Origin: Streptomyces sp. L2
GTDB taxonomy: Bacteria; Actinomycetota; Actinomycetes; Streptomycetales; Streptomycetaceae
Assembly (NCBI RefSeq): GCF_004124325.1
Contig: NZ_QBDT01000001.1
Location: forward strand, 1,240,001-1,304,000
DNA: 64,000 nt
Reading direction: 5' to 3'
Each line of letters starts with the position of its first letter. Positions within the stretch are counted from its first letter, which is position 1. The position numbers and the translations under genes are program-made. The notes under the pieces were generated by a model. That model did no database searches, had not been told where the DNA came from, and saw only the letters and a program-made list of their open reading frames with translations. Positions 18,516 through 26,230 of the stretch are shown here, piece by piece.

Positions 18516-19079
18516 ATGAGCAGCGTCCCCGTCACCACCTGGTCCCTGGAGCAGACCTCCCCGGCCGACCTCCTGCCGGCCGCCGCGCCGGAGGGCGACG
18601 TCCGCGTCGTCCGGGGCGAGGTCCCCTCCCCCGAGTTCAGCCGGTTCCTGTACGCCTCGGTCGGCGGGGACATCCGCTGGACCGACCGGCTCGGCTGGAG
18701 CTACCCGCGCTGGCAGGAATACCTGGACCGGCCCGGGGTGGAGACGTGGGTGGCGTACGACCGGGGCACCCCGGCCGGGTACGTGGAGTTGGAGGCGCAG
18801 GACGAGGGCGTCGTGGAGATCGTCTACTTCGGCCTGATCCCCGCCTTCCGCGGCCGGCGCATCGGCGGCCACCTGCTGTCGTACGGCGCCGCGCGCGCCT
18901 GGGACCTGGCCGAGCGGTGGCCCGGCCGGACGCCGACGAAGCGGGTGTGGCTGCACACGTGCAGCAAGGACGGCGAGTTCGCGATGGACAACTACCTGCG
19001 GCGCGGCTTCACGCTGTTCGACACGAAGGTGGAAGCGGAGCCGGACGTACCGGCCCCGGGGCCGTGGCCCGGAGCGTGA
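18516..19079 (+). CDS. GNAT family N-acetyltransferase
   Basis: A protein of 187 residues. The acetyl-CoA binding core is visible as VEIVYFGLIPAFRGRRIGGHLLSYGAARAW (about residues 103-131), with the R-G-R-R-I-G-G loop, followed by VWLHTCSKDGEFAMDNYLRRGF, typical of GNAT beta-6/7. The family transfers acetyl groups to amines of small molecules or proteins; the substrate is unknown. ATG 18516 was chosen because the sequence upstream lacks a ribosome site and family likeness. It lies 88 bases after the secreted protein and may share its transcript. Confidence 0.87.
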   Translation: MSSVPVTTWSLEQTSPADLLPAAAPEGDVRVVRGEVPSPEFSRFLYASVGGDIRWTDRLGWSYPRWQEYLDRPGVETWVAYDRGTPAGYVELEAQDEGVVEIVYFGLIPAFRGRRIGGHLLSYGAARAWDLAERWPGRTPTKRVWLHTCSKDGEFAMDNYLRRGFTLFDTKVEAEPDVPAPGPWPGA

Positions 19080-19151
19080 GACTCCGCGGGCGCGGCCGTC
19101 GCTTCCGGAACGTGACCCACACCACCCTGTCTCATCATTCAGAATAGTTTC

Positions 19152-19166
19152 GTCCATATACTGGAC
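19152..19166 (+). promoter_or_regulatory. promoter/operator of the sulfur operon
   Basis: GTCCA-TATAC-TGGAC is a perfect 5-bp inverted repeat that contains a good -10 hexamer (TATACT, 19157-19162). It lies 42 bases before the leader peptide. A regulator bound here would block RNA polymerase. No clear -35 box was found, so the promoter may depend on an activator. The palindrome and hexamer are seen; the role is inferred. Confidence 0.55.
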
Positions 19167-19207
19167 AACGGTGGACTGGCCAGAGATCCCCGTGCCACGC
19201 TTCCGTC

Positions 19208-19291
19208 ATGCCTGGAACTGGAATTGCCTTGGTGAGTCGGCGGCACGTCGACCTCGGCCGCATGTCCAGCGCCATCTGTCCGGCGAGCTGA
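19208..19291 (+). CDS. Cys-containing leader peptide of the sulfur operon
   Basis: A 27-residue ORF, ATG 19208 to TGA 19291, reading MPGTGIALVSRRHVDLGRMS and ending with SAICPAS. The core RRHVDLGR and a Cys near the end are the signature of actinobacterial leader peptides before cysteine/sulfur operons. In mycobacteria, ribosome stalling at Cys codons in comparable leaders controls downstream expression. Here a single Cys codon (residue 24) is followed 43 bases after the stop by a perfect 20-bp hairpin. This fits attenuation: scarce Cys-tRNA would stall the ribosome and change RNA folding. The mechanism is inferred. Confidence 0.8.
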   Translation: MPGTGIALVSRRHVDLGRMSSAICPAS

Positions 19292-19330
19292 CCGCACCAG
19301 CACCGCCGCTTCTCCCGCATTCACTTCCTG

Positions 19331-19376
19331 CTGCGCAATGACGCGCACGCCTGCCCGCGTGCGCGTCATTGCGCAG
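19331..19376 (+). terminator. attenuator-like 20-bp hairpin before sulfite reductase
   Basis: CTGCGCAATGACGCGCACGC (19331-19350) pairs perfectly with its complement at 19357-19376 across a 6-base loop (CTGCCC). It lies between the leader peptide and the sulfite reductase start (39 bases before it). No T tract follows, so it may act as a Rho-independent terminator of the Streptomyces kind or as an RNA-stability element. Confidence 0.7.
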
Positions 19377-19415
19377 GTCAGATTCGCTTTCCGCCTGTCC
19401 CGAAGGACTAACACC

Positions 19416-21113
19416 ATGGCCGCCAGCCCCCAGAACCCCGCTGCCACCGCGCCGCGCCGCACGGTGAGCCGTCACCGCGGCGAGGGTCAGTGGGGAGTGG
19501 GACACCTGACCCCGCTCAACGGCGCCGAGCAGTTCAAGAAGGACGACGACGGTCTCAATGTGCGGACACGCATTGAGACGATCTACTCCAAGCGCGGCTT
19601 CGACTCCATCGACCCCAGCGACCTGCGGGGACGTTTCCGCTGGTGGGGTCTCTACACCCAGCGCCGCCCCGGGATCGACGGCGGCCGCACCGGTCTGCTG
19701 GAGCCCGAGGAGCTGGAGGACTCGTACTTCATGATGCGGGTCCGCGTCACGGGCGGCCGGCTCACCACCGAGCAGCTGCGGGCGATCGGCGAGGTGTCGG
19801 AGACGTACGCGCGCGGCACCGCGGACATCACGGACCGGCAGAACATCCAGTTCCACTGGGTCCGTATCGAGGACGTGCCCGCGATATGGGACCGCCTGGA
19901 GTCGGTCGGCCTGTCCACCACCGAGGCGTGCGGCGACTGCCCGCGCGGCATGCTCGGCTCCCCGGTCGCCGGGGTCGCCGAGGACGAGATCATCGACGGC
20001 ACCGCCGCGCTGGACGAGATCGCCCGCCGCTACATCGGCGACCCGCGCTTCTCCAACCTGCCGCGCAAGTACAAGACGGCCGTCTCGGGTTCGCCGCTGC
20101 TGGACGTGGCGCACGAGATCAACGACATCTCCTTCGTCGGCGTGGTCCACCCCGAACACGGCCCCGGCTTCGACCTGTGGGTCGGCGGCGGCCTGTCCAC
20201 CAACCCCCGGTTCGGGGTGCGGCTGGGCGCCTGGGTGCCCGAGGCGGACGTGCCCGAGGTGTGGGAGGCCGTGACCTCCGTCTTCCGCGACTACGGCTAC
20301 CGGCGGCTGCGCAACCGGGCCCGGCTGAAGTTCCTGGTCGCCGACTGGGGCGCGGAGAAGTTCCGCCAGGTCGTGGAGGACGAGTACCTCGGCCGCAAGC
20401 TGACCGACGGTCCCGCGCCCGAGATGCCGGCCCAGGCCTGGCGCGACCACATCGGTGTGCACCGCCAGAAGGACGGCCGCTTCTACGTCGGGTTCGCCCC
20501 GCGGGTGGGCCGGATGGACGGCTCGCTGCTCACCAAGGTCGCCGCCCTCGCCGAGGACCACGGATCGGGACGGGTGTCCACCACCGTCGAGCAGAAGATG
20601 ATCATCCTGGACGTGCCGGCGGACCGGGTCGACTCGCTCGTCGACGGCCTGGAGGCGCTGGACCTCCGGGTGAGCCCCTCGCCGTTCCGGCGCGGCACCA
20701 TGGCCTGCACGGGCATCGAGTTCTGCAAGCTCGCCATCGTGGAGACCAAGGAGCGCGGCAGCGAGCTGATCGACGACCTGGAGCGGCGGCTGCCCGACTT
20801 CGACGAGCCGCTGACCATCAACATCAACGGCTGCCCGAACGCCTGCGCCCGCATCCAGACCGCGGACATCGGTCTCAAGGGACAGCTGGTCACCGACGCC
20901 GACGGCAACCAGGTCGGCGGCTACCAGGTGCACCTGGGCGGCGCACTCGGCCTGGAGCCGTCGTTCGGCCGCAAGGTCCGCGGCCTGAAGGTCACCTCCG
21001 AGGAGCTGCCGGACTACATCGAGCGGGTCCTCAAGCGCTTCCAGGCGGAGCGCGAGGACGGCGAGCGGTTCGCCGCCTGGGCCGCGCGGGCCTCCGAGGA
21101 GGCCCTGTCATGA
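19416..21113 (+). CDS. sirA: assimilatory sulfite reductase (ferredoxin-type)
   Basis: A cytoplasmic enzyme of 565 residues that reduces sulfite to sulfide with six electrons, using siroheme and a 4Fe-4S cluster. It has the two repeated nitrite/sulfite reductase half-domains. The cluster/siroheme Cys motifs are TMACTGIEFCKLAIVETK and NGCPNACARIQTADIG (about residues 427-492). The remaining sequence fits sulfite rather than dissimilatory nitrite reductase. ATG 19416 has GAAGGA upstream. Its stop overlaps the next gene (ATGA). The operon also includes a chelatase for siroheme, which supports the assignment. Confidence 0.95.
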   Translation: MAASPQNPAATAPRRTVSRHRGEGQWGVGHLTPLNGAEQFKKDDDGLNVRTRIETIYSKRGFDSIDPSDLRGRFRWWGLYTQRRPGIDGGRTGLLEPEELEDSYFMMRVRVTGGRLTTEQLRAIGEVSETYARGTADITDRQNIQFHWVRIEDVPAIWDRLESVGLSTTEACGDCPRGMLGSPVAGVAEDEIIDGTAALDEIARRYIGDPRFSNLPRKYKTAVSGSPLLDVAHEINDISFVGVVHPEHGPGFDLWVGGGLSTNPRFGVRLGAWVPEADVPEVWEAVTSVFRDYGYRRLRNRARLKFLVADWGAEKFRQVVEDEYLGRKLTDGPAPEMPAQAWRDHIGVHRQKDGRFYVGFAPRVGRMDGSLLTKVAALAEDHGSGRVSTTVEQKMIILDVPADRVDSLVDGLEALDLRVSPSPFRRGTMACTGIEFCKLAIVETKERGSELIDDLERRLPDFDEPLTININGCPNACARIQTADIGLKGQLVTDADGNQVGGYQVHLGGALGLEPSFGRKVRGLKVTSEELPDYIERVLKRFQAEREDGERFAAWAARASEEALS

Positions 21114-21292
21114 GCGAGCGGGCGGCGCCCTTCTACTGCCCCTACTGCGGCGAGGAGGACCTGCGTCCGGGCGAGCAGGGGCCCGGCGCCTGGGAATGCG
21201 TGGCGTGCAACCGGGGCTTCGCACTGAGGTTCCAGGGCCTGCTGGCCCGGGGGCTCGCGGCAGCCGACAACGGAGGGGACGACCGGATATGA
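21110..21292 (+). CDS. small zinc-ribbon protein in the sulfur operon
   Basis: A 60-residue protein with two CxxC pairs (FYCPYCGEED and WECVACNRGF), the pattern of a zinc ribbon, then a basic/hydrophobic tail. It overlaps sirA by ATGA at its start and cysH by ATGA at its end, so it is translated with the reduction enzymes. GAGGAGG precedes its ATG. It could act as a small partner, such as a stabiliser or thiol/zinc-binding factor, for sulfite or APS reductase. Its function is not known to me. Confidence 0.85.
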   Translation: MSERAAPFYCPYCGEEDLRPGEQGPGAWECVACNRGFALRFQGLLARGLAAADNGGDDRI

Positions 21293-21999
21293 CGACCGCT
21301 CAGCAACCGCGTACGGACGCCGAGTTGAAGGCCCTCGCCGAGCAGGCGGGCCGTGACCTGGAGGACGCCTCCGCGCTGGAGATCCTCCAGTGGGCGGTGG
21401 ACACCTTCGGCACGGAGTTCTGCGTCACCTCCTCCATGGAGGACGCCGTGGTCGCGCACCTCGCGTCCCGCGTGCTCAAGGGCGTCGACGTCGTCTTCCT
21501 CGACACCGGCTACCACTTCCCGGAGACCATCGGCACCCGGGACGCCGTGGAGGCCGTGATGGACGTCAACGTCATCACGCTCACGCCGCGGCAGACGGTG
21601 GCCGAGCAGGACGCCGAGTACGGGCCGAAGCTGCACGACCGCGACCCCGACCTGTGCTGCGCGCTGCGCAAGGTCAAGCCGCTGGAAGAGGGCCTCACGG
21701 CCTACCGGGCGTGGGCGACCGGGCTGCGCCGCGACGAGTCCCCGACCCGGGCGAACACCCCGGTCGTCGGCTGGGACGAGAAGCGGCGCAAGGTCAAGAT
21801 CTCCCCGATCGCCCGCTGGACCCAGGACGACGTGGACGCCTACGTCGCCGAACACGGCGTACTGACCAACCCGCTGCTGATGGACGGCTACGCGTCCGTC
21901 GGCTGCGCCCCCTGCACCCGCCGGGTCCTGGCGGGCGAGGACGCGCGGGCCGGCCGCTGGGCCGGCCGCGCCAAGACCGAGTGCGGGCTGCACGGATGA
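21289..21999 (+). CDS. cysH: adenylyl-sulfate (APS/PAPS) reductase
   Basis: A protein of 236 residues that reduces activated sulfate to sulfite with thiol reductants. The nucleotide region is CVTSSMEDAVVAHLASR; LDTGYHFPET follows. The CysCys pair in DLCCALRKVKPL (about residues 121-122) and the CxxC in GCAPCTRR (about 203-206) are the 4Fe-4S ligands of the APS-reductase type, and the C-terminal ECGLHG carries the catalytic Cys. Having these clusters suggests that APS is the substrate. ATGA coupling links it to the zinc-ribbon gene. Confidence 0.95.
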   Translation: MTTAQQPRTDAELKALAEQAGRDLEDASALEILQWAVDTFGTEFCVTSSMEDAVVAHLASRVLKGVDVVFLDTGYHFPETIGTRDAVEAVMDVNVITLTPRQTVAEQDAEYGPKLHDRDPDLCCALRKVKPLEEGLTAYRAWATGLRRDESPTRANTPVVGWDEKRRKVKISPIARWTQDDVDAYVAEHGVLTNPLLMDGYASVGCAPCTRRVLAGEDARAGRWAGRAKTECGLHG

Positions 22000-22040
22000 C
22001 GGCCCCACGGACGACGACCCACCCCCACCAGGAGAACCAC

Positions 22041-22577
22041 GTGACCACCGGAGCCACCGTCTGGCTCACGGGTCTGCCGAGCGCCGGCAAGACCACCATC
22101 GCGCACGAACTGGCCGGCCGGCTGCGCGCCGAGGGCCACCGCGTCGAGGTGCTCGACGGCGACGAGATCCGCGAGTTCATCTCCGCGGGCCTCGGCTTCA
22201 GCCGCGAGGACCGGCACACCAACGTGCAGCGCATCGGCTTCGTCGCCGAACTGCTCGCCCGCAACGGCGTCCTGGCGCTGGTCCCGGTGATCGCGCCGTA
22301 CGCGGACAGCCGGGACGCGGTCCGCAAGCGGCACGAGGAGAACGGGACGGCGTACGTGGAGGTCCACGTGGCCACCCCGGTCGAGGTGTGCTCGGTGCGT
22401 GACGTGAAGGGGCTCTACGCCAAGCAGGCCGCCGGCGAGCTGTCCGGCCTGACCGGCGTCGACGACCCGTACGAGGAGCCCGAGGCGCCGGACCTGCGGA
22501 TCGAGTCGCAGGACCAGACCGTGCAGGAGTCCGCGGCGTCGGTGTACGCCCTGCTGAGCGAGAGGGGACTGGCATGA
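22041..22577 (+). CDS. cysC: adenylyl-sulfate kinase
   Basis: A kinase of 178 residues that phosphorylates APS to PAPS. The Walker A motif is LTGLPSAGKTTIAHELAG (about residues 8-25). DGDEIREFISAGLGFSREDRHTNVQRIGFVA is the APS-binding part, and VEVCSVRDVKGLYAKQAAGE is the family lid region. The start GTG 22041 has AGGAG seven bases upstream. An ATG at 21996 overlapping the cysH stop (ATGA) would add 15 residues without structure. If CysH uses APS directly, CysC may serve PAPS-dependent sulfotransferases instead. Its end overlaps cysD. Confidence 0.93.
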   Translation: MTTGATVWLTGLPSAGKTTIAHELAGRLRAEGHRVEVLDGDEIREFISAGLGFSREDRHTNVQRIGFVAELLARNGVLALVPVIAPYADSRDAVRKRHEENGTAYVEVHVATPVEVCSVRDVKGLYAKQAAGELSGLTGVDDPYEEPEAPDLRIESQDQTVQESAASVYALLSERGLA

Positions 22578-23509
22578 CGACCGTCGCGAAGGTCGAGGAG
22601 GGGACGGGAAGTCCGTACGCCCTCTCGCATCTGGACGCGCTGGAGTCCGAGGCGGTGCACATCTTCCGCGAGGTGGCCGGCGAGTTCGAGAACCCGGTGA
22701 TCCTGTTCTCCGGCGGCAAGGACTCCATCCTGATGCTGCACCTGGCGCTGAAGGCGTTCGCGCCGGCGCCGGTGCCGTTCACGCTGCTGCACGTGGACAC
22801 CGGGCACAACTTCCCCGAGGTGCTCCAGTACCGGGACCGCACGGTCGCCGAGCACGGGCTGCGCCTGCACGTGGCCTCCGTGCAGGACTACATCGACCGC
22901 GGGGCGCTCAAGGAGCGCCCGGACGGCACCCGCAACCCGCTGCAGATCGTGCCGCTCACGGAGAAGATCCAGAGCGAGAAGTTCGACGCGGTGTTCGGCG
23001 GCGGCCGCCGTGACGAGGAGAAGGCCCGCGCCAAGGAGCGGGTGTTCTCCCTGCGGGACGAGTTCTCCCAGTGGGACCCGCGCCGCCAGCGCCCGGAGCT
23101 GTGGAACCTCTACAACGGCCGGCACGCGCCCGGCGAGCACGTGCGCGTGTTCCCGCTGTCCAACTGGACCGAGCTGGACGTGTGGCAGTACATCGCCCGC
23201 GAGGAGGTCGAGCTGCCGCAGATCTACTTCGCCCACGAGCGCGAGGTGTTCCAGCGCAGCGGCATGTGGCTGACCGCCGGCGAGTGGGGTGGCCCGAAGG
23301 ACGGCGAGACCGTGGAGAAGCGGCGGGTCCGCTACCGCACGGTCGGTGACATGTCCTGCACGGGTGCCGTCGACTCCGACGCCGACACCATCGAGAAGGT
23401 CATCACCGAGATCGCCGCGTCCCGGCTCACCGAGCGCGGCGCCACCCGTGCCGACGACAAGCTCTCCGAGGCCGCGATGGAAGACCGCAAGCGCGAGGGG
23501 TACTTCTAG
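22574..23509 (+). CDS. cysD: sulfate adenylyltransferase subunit 2
   Basis: The catalytic small subunit (311 residues) of ATP sulfurylase, which forms APS from sulfate and ATP. It is an N-type ATP pyrophosphatase: the PP-loop VILFSGGKDSILMLHLA lies at about residues 41-57, and the VDTGHNFPEVLQYRD and FGGGRRDEEKARAKERVFSLRDE regions follow. The C-terminal RTVGDMSCTGAVDSDADT is typical of CysD. The ATG overlaps the cysC stop (ATGA), and cysN follows after 2 bases. Confidence 0.96.
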   Translation: MTTVAKVEEGTGSPYALSHLDALESEAVHIFREVAGEFENPVILFSGGKDSILMLHLALKAFAPAPVPFTLLHVDTGHNFPEVLQYRDRTVAEHGLRLHVASVQDYIDRGALKERPDGTRNPLQIVPLTEKIQSEKFDAVFGGGRRDEEKARAKERVFSLRDEFSQWDPRRQRPELWNLYNGRHAPGEHVRVFPLSNWTELDVWQYIAREEVELPQIYFAHEREVFQRSGMWLTAGEWGGPKDGETVEKRRVRYRTVGDMSCTGAVDSDADTIEKVITEIAASRLTERGATRADDKLSEAAMEDRKREGYF

Positions 23510-23511
23510 AC

Positions 23512-24846
23512 ATGAGCACGACCACGACCGAAGCGCTCCCCGAGACCACACTGCTGCGGTTCGCCACCGCCGGTTCCGTCGACGACGGCAAGTCCACCCT
23601 CGTGGGCCGGCTGCTGCACGACTCCAAGTCGGTCCTCACCGACCAGCTGGAGGCCGTGGAGCGGGCGTCGGCGAGCCGCGGCCAAGAGGCCCCGGACCTC
23701 GCGCTGCTCACCGACGGCCTGCGGGCCGAGCGGGAGCAGGGCATCACCATCGACGTCGCCTACCGCTACTTCGCGACCCCGCGCCGCCGGTTCATCCTGG
23801 CCGACACGCCGGGACACGTGCAGTACACGCGGAACATGGTCACCGGAGCCTCCACCGCCGAGCTGACGGTGATCCTCGTCGACGCCCGCAACGGCGTCGT
23901 CGAGCAGACCCGCCGGCACGCGGCCATCGCCGCGCTGCTGCGGGTGCCGCACGTCGTCCTCGCCGTGAACAAGATGGACCTGGTCGATTACCGGGAGTCC
24001 GTGTTCGCCGCGATCGCCGAGGAGTTCACGGCGTACGCGACCGAGCTGGGCGTCCCCGAGGTCACCGCGATCCCGATCTCGGCGCTGGAGGGCGACAACG
24101 TGGTGGAGCCGTCCGCCACGATGGACTGGTACGGCGGCCCGACCGTCCTGGAGCACCTGGAAACCGTCCCGGTCAGCCACGACCTGGCGCACTGCCACGC
24201 CCGGCTGCCCGTGCAGTACGTGATCCGGCCGCGCACCGCCGAGCACCCCGACTACCGGGGCTACGCGGGCCAGATCGCGGCCGGCACCTTCCGGGTCGGC
24301 GACGCGGTGACCGTCCTGCCGTCCGGGCGGACCACGACGATCTCCGGCATCGACCTGCTGGGCGAGCCGGTCGACGTGGCCTGGACGACGCAGTCGGTGA
24401 CGGTCCTGCTCGCGGACGACATCGACGTCTCGCGCGGCGACCTGATCGTGCCGACGAAGGACGCGCCGGCCACCACCCAGGACGTGGAGGCGACCGTCTG
24501 CCACGTGGCCGACGCCCCGCTGACCGTCGGGCACCGGGTGCTGCTCAAGCACGGCACGCGCACGGTGAAGGCGGTCGTCAAGGACATCCCGTCGCGGCTC
24601 ACGCTGGACGACCTGTCGCTGCACCCGCACCCGGGGCAGCTCGTCGCCAACGACATCGGCCGGGTGAAGATCCGTACCGCCGAGCCGCTGCCGGTCGACT
24701 CCTACGCCGACTCCCGCCGCACCGGCTCCTTCATCCTGATCGACCCCGCCGACGGCACCACGCTCACCGCGGGCATGGTCGGCGAGTCGTTCGCCGCGCC
24801 GGACCCGGTCAAGGACGAGTCCGACGACGACGGCTGGGACTTCTGA
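23512..24846 (+). CDS. cysN: sulfate adenylyltransferase subunit 1 (GTPase)
   Basis: A GTPase of 444 residues that drives the CysD reaction. The P-loop GSVDDGKSTLVGRLLHDSK (about residues 18-36), the switch region REQGITIDVAYRYF, the G3 motif DTPGHVQYTRNM and the G4 motif AVNKMDLVDY are all present, followed by two EF-Tu-like beta-barrels. No APS kinase domain is fused; cysC is separate. It starts 2 bases after cysD. The end VKDESDDDGWDF is followed by a possible small ORF. Confidence 0.96.
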   Translation: MSTTTTEALPETTLLRFATAGSVDDGKSTLVGRLLHDSKSVLTDQLEAVERASASRGQEAPDLALLTDGLRAEREQGITIDVAYRYFATPRRRFILADTPGHVQYTRNMVTGASTAELTVILVDARNGVVEQTRRHAAIAALLRVPHVVLAVNKMDLVDYRESVFAAIAEEFTAYATELGVPEVTAIPISALEGDNVVEPSATMDWYGGPTVLEHLETVPVSHDLAHCHARLPVQYVIRPRTAEHPDYRGYAGQIAAGTFRVGDAVTVLPSGRTTTISGIDLLGEPVDVAWTTQSVTVLLADDIDVSRGDLIVPTKDAPATTQDVEATVCHVADAPLTVGHRVLLKHGTRTVKAVVKDIPSRLTLDDLSLHPHPGQLVANDIGRVKIRTAEPLPVDSYADSRRTGSFILIDPADGTTLTAGMVGESFAAPDPVKDESDDDGWDF

Positions 24847-24847
24847 C

Positions 24848-24979
24848 ATGAACTCCCCGGACTTCTACTCGCTGTTCGCCAAGGAGGGCGGAGGGGTCGG
24901 CTGGGGGTCCCCCCGGACGGAGTCTGGGGGAGGCAAGGGAGGCGCCGGGCAGGGCGGCACCGGGCGATGTGCGCGGTGA
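24848..24979 (+). CDS. possible 43-residue ORF after cysN
   Basis: An ORF with ATG 1 base after the cysN stop (MNSPDFYSLFAKEGGG...), ending at TGA 24977-24979. The first 12 residues look protein-like. From residue 17 on it is Gly-rich because the 31-bp repeat at 24902-24932 is inside it. It may be a genuine short gene whose 3' part was replaced by the repeat, or chance. No function can be proposed. Confidence 0.3.
   Translation: MNSPDFYSLFAKEGGGVGWGSPRTESGGGKGGAGQGGTGRCAR
24902..24932. repeat. 31-bp Streptomyces palindromic repeat, copy 1
   Basis: The sequence runs TGGGGGTCCCCCC, then GGACGGAGT, then CTGGGGGAG. It shares its outer parts with the copy at 51671-51702 (TGGGGGCACCTCCC...GCTGGGGGAG) and differs in the loop. 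I know this family as frequent in Streptomyces spacers. It lies between cysN and the ABC transporter genes and could form a hairpin that lowers read-through. Confidence 0.6.
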
Positions 24980-25090
24980 CGTACGCGCACCGCTCGCGCG
25001 CCCTCACCCCCCACCGCCGCAGACCTGCCGACCTCCCGGCCACGACCTGAAACGGTCGTGACCGCCGGGCCGACGAGAGGAATCCCTCCC

Positions 25091-26194
25091 GTGCCTGCCT
25101 CGACCGCCCTCCGCCGCACCCTGGCGGCCCTGACCGCGCTCCCCCTGCTCACCCTCGCCGCCTGCGGCTACGGCTCCCAGGCCAAGACCGACGACACCGC
25201 GAAGATCGCCGCAGGGGCGAAGAAGACCGACGGACTCGACTCCGTCCGGATCGGCTACTTCGGCAACCTGACGCACGCGACCGCGCTCGTCGGCCGGGAA
25301 CAGGGCCTGTTCCAGAAGGAACTGGGCGCCACCAAGGCCCAGTACGCCGTTTTCAACGCCGGGCCCTCCGAGATCGAGGCGCTCAACTCCGGCTCCATCG
25401 ACATCGGCTGGCTCGGCCCCTCCCCGGCGATCAACGGCTACACCAAGTCCGGCGGCAAGGACCTGAAGATCATCGGCGGTTCGGCGTCCGGCGGGGTGAA
25501 GCTGGTCGTGAACCCGAAGAAGATCTCCTCCCTGAAGGACGTCAGGGGCAAGCGGATCGCCACCCCGCAGCTCGGCAACACCCAGGACGTCGCGTTCCTC
25601 AACTGGGCGGCGGAGCAGGGCTGGAAGGTCGACGCGCAGACCGGCAAGGGTGACGTCACCGTCGTCCGCAGCGACAACAAGGTGACGCCGGACGCGTTCA
25701 AGTCGGGGTCGGTCGACGGGGCGTGGGTGCCGGAGCCGACCGCGTCCCGGCTGGTCGCCGAGGGCGGCAAGGTGCTGCTGGACGAGGCGTCGCTGTGGCC
25801 GGACAAGAAGTTCGTGATCACGAACATCGTCGTACGGCAGGGCTTCCTCACGGAGCACCCCAAGGCCGTCGAGGCGGTACTGCGGGCCTCCGTCGAGGCC
25901 AACAAGTGGATCAACGCCAACCCGGAGCAAGCCAAGGCGGCGGCCAACAAGCAGCTGGCGGTCGACTCCGGCAAGCCGCTCCCGGCGGACATCCTCGCCC
26001 CGGCGTGGAAGTCCATCCGGGTCACCGACGACCCGCTGGCGGCCACGCTGCGCACCGAGGCGGACCACGCGGTCAAGTCCGGTCTGCTCGACGAGCCCGA
26101 CCTCAGCGGGATCTACGACCTGACGCTGCTGAACAAGGTCCTCAAGGCCGACGGAGCGAAGCCGGTGGACGCCGCCGGACTCGGCTCCGACTGA
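25091..26194 (+). CDS. ssuA: ABC transporter substrate-binding lipoprotein (sulfonate/sulfate type)
   Basis: A protein of 367 residues. The N terminus RRTLAALTALPLLTLAACG is a lipoprotein signal with lipobox LAAC, so it is tethered outside the membrane. The rest is an NMT1/SsuA-like binding fold: VRIGYFGNLTHATALVGREQGLF (about residues 48-70), GPSEIEALNSGSIDIGWLGPSPAINGYTKSGG, and VDGAWVPEPTASRLVAEGG. The family binds aliphatic sulfonates, taurine or similar compounds. The start is GTG 25091 with GAGAGGA upstream. Its place straight after cysN and before the ATPase and permease supports sulfur-compound uptake. Confidence 0.9.
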   Translation: MPASTALRRTLAALTALPLLTLAACGYGSQAKTDDTAKIAAGAKKTDGLDSVRIGYFGNLTHATALVGREQGLFQKELGATKAQYAVFNAGPSEIEALNSGSIDIGWLGPSPAINGYTKSGGKDLKIIGGSASGGVKLVVNPKKISSLKDVRGKRIATPQLGNTQDVAFLNWAAEQGWKVDAQTGKGDVTVVRSDNKVTPDAFKSGSVDGAWVPEPTASRLVAEGGKVLLDEASLWPDKKFVITNIVVRQGFLTEHPKAVEAVLRASVEANKWINANPEQAKAAANKQLAVDSGKPLPADILAPAWKSIRVTDDPLAATLRTEADHAVKSGLLDEPDLSGIYDLTLLNKVLKADGAKPVDAAGLGSD

Positions 26195-26230
26195 TCCCAA
26201 GCCCCTACCAGTTCCCAGGAGGTGACGACC

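Noticed and set aside
23506..24849. 447-codon frame on the minus strand opposite cysN
   Set aside because: cysN has all GTPase motifs. The antisense frame is an artefact of codon bias.
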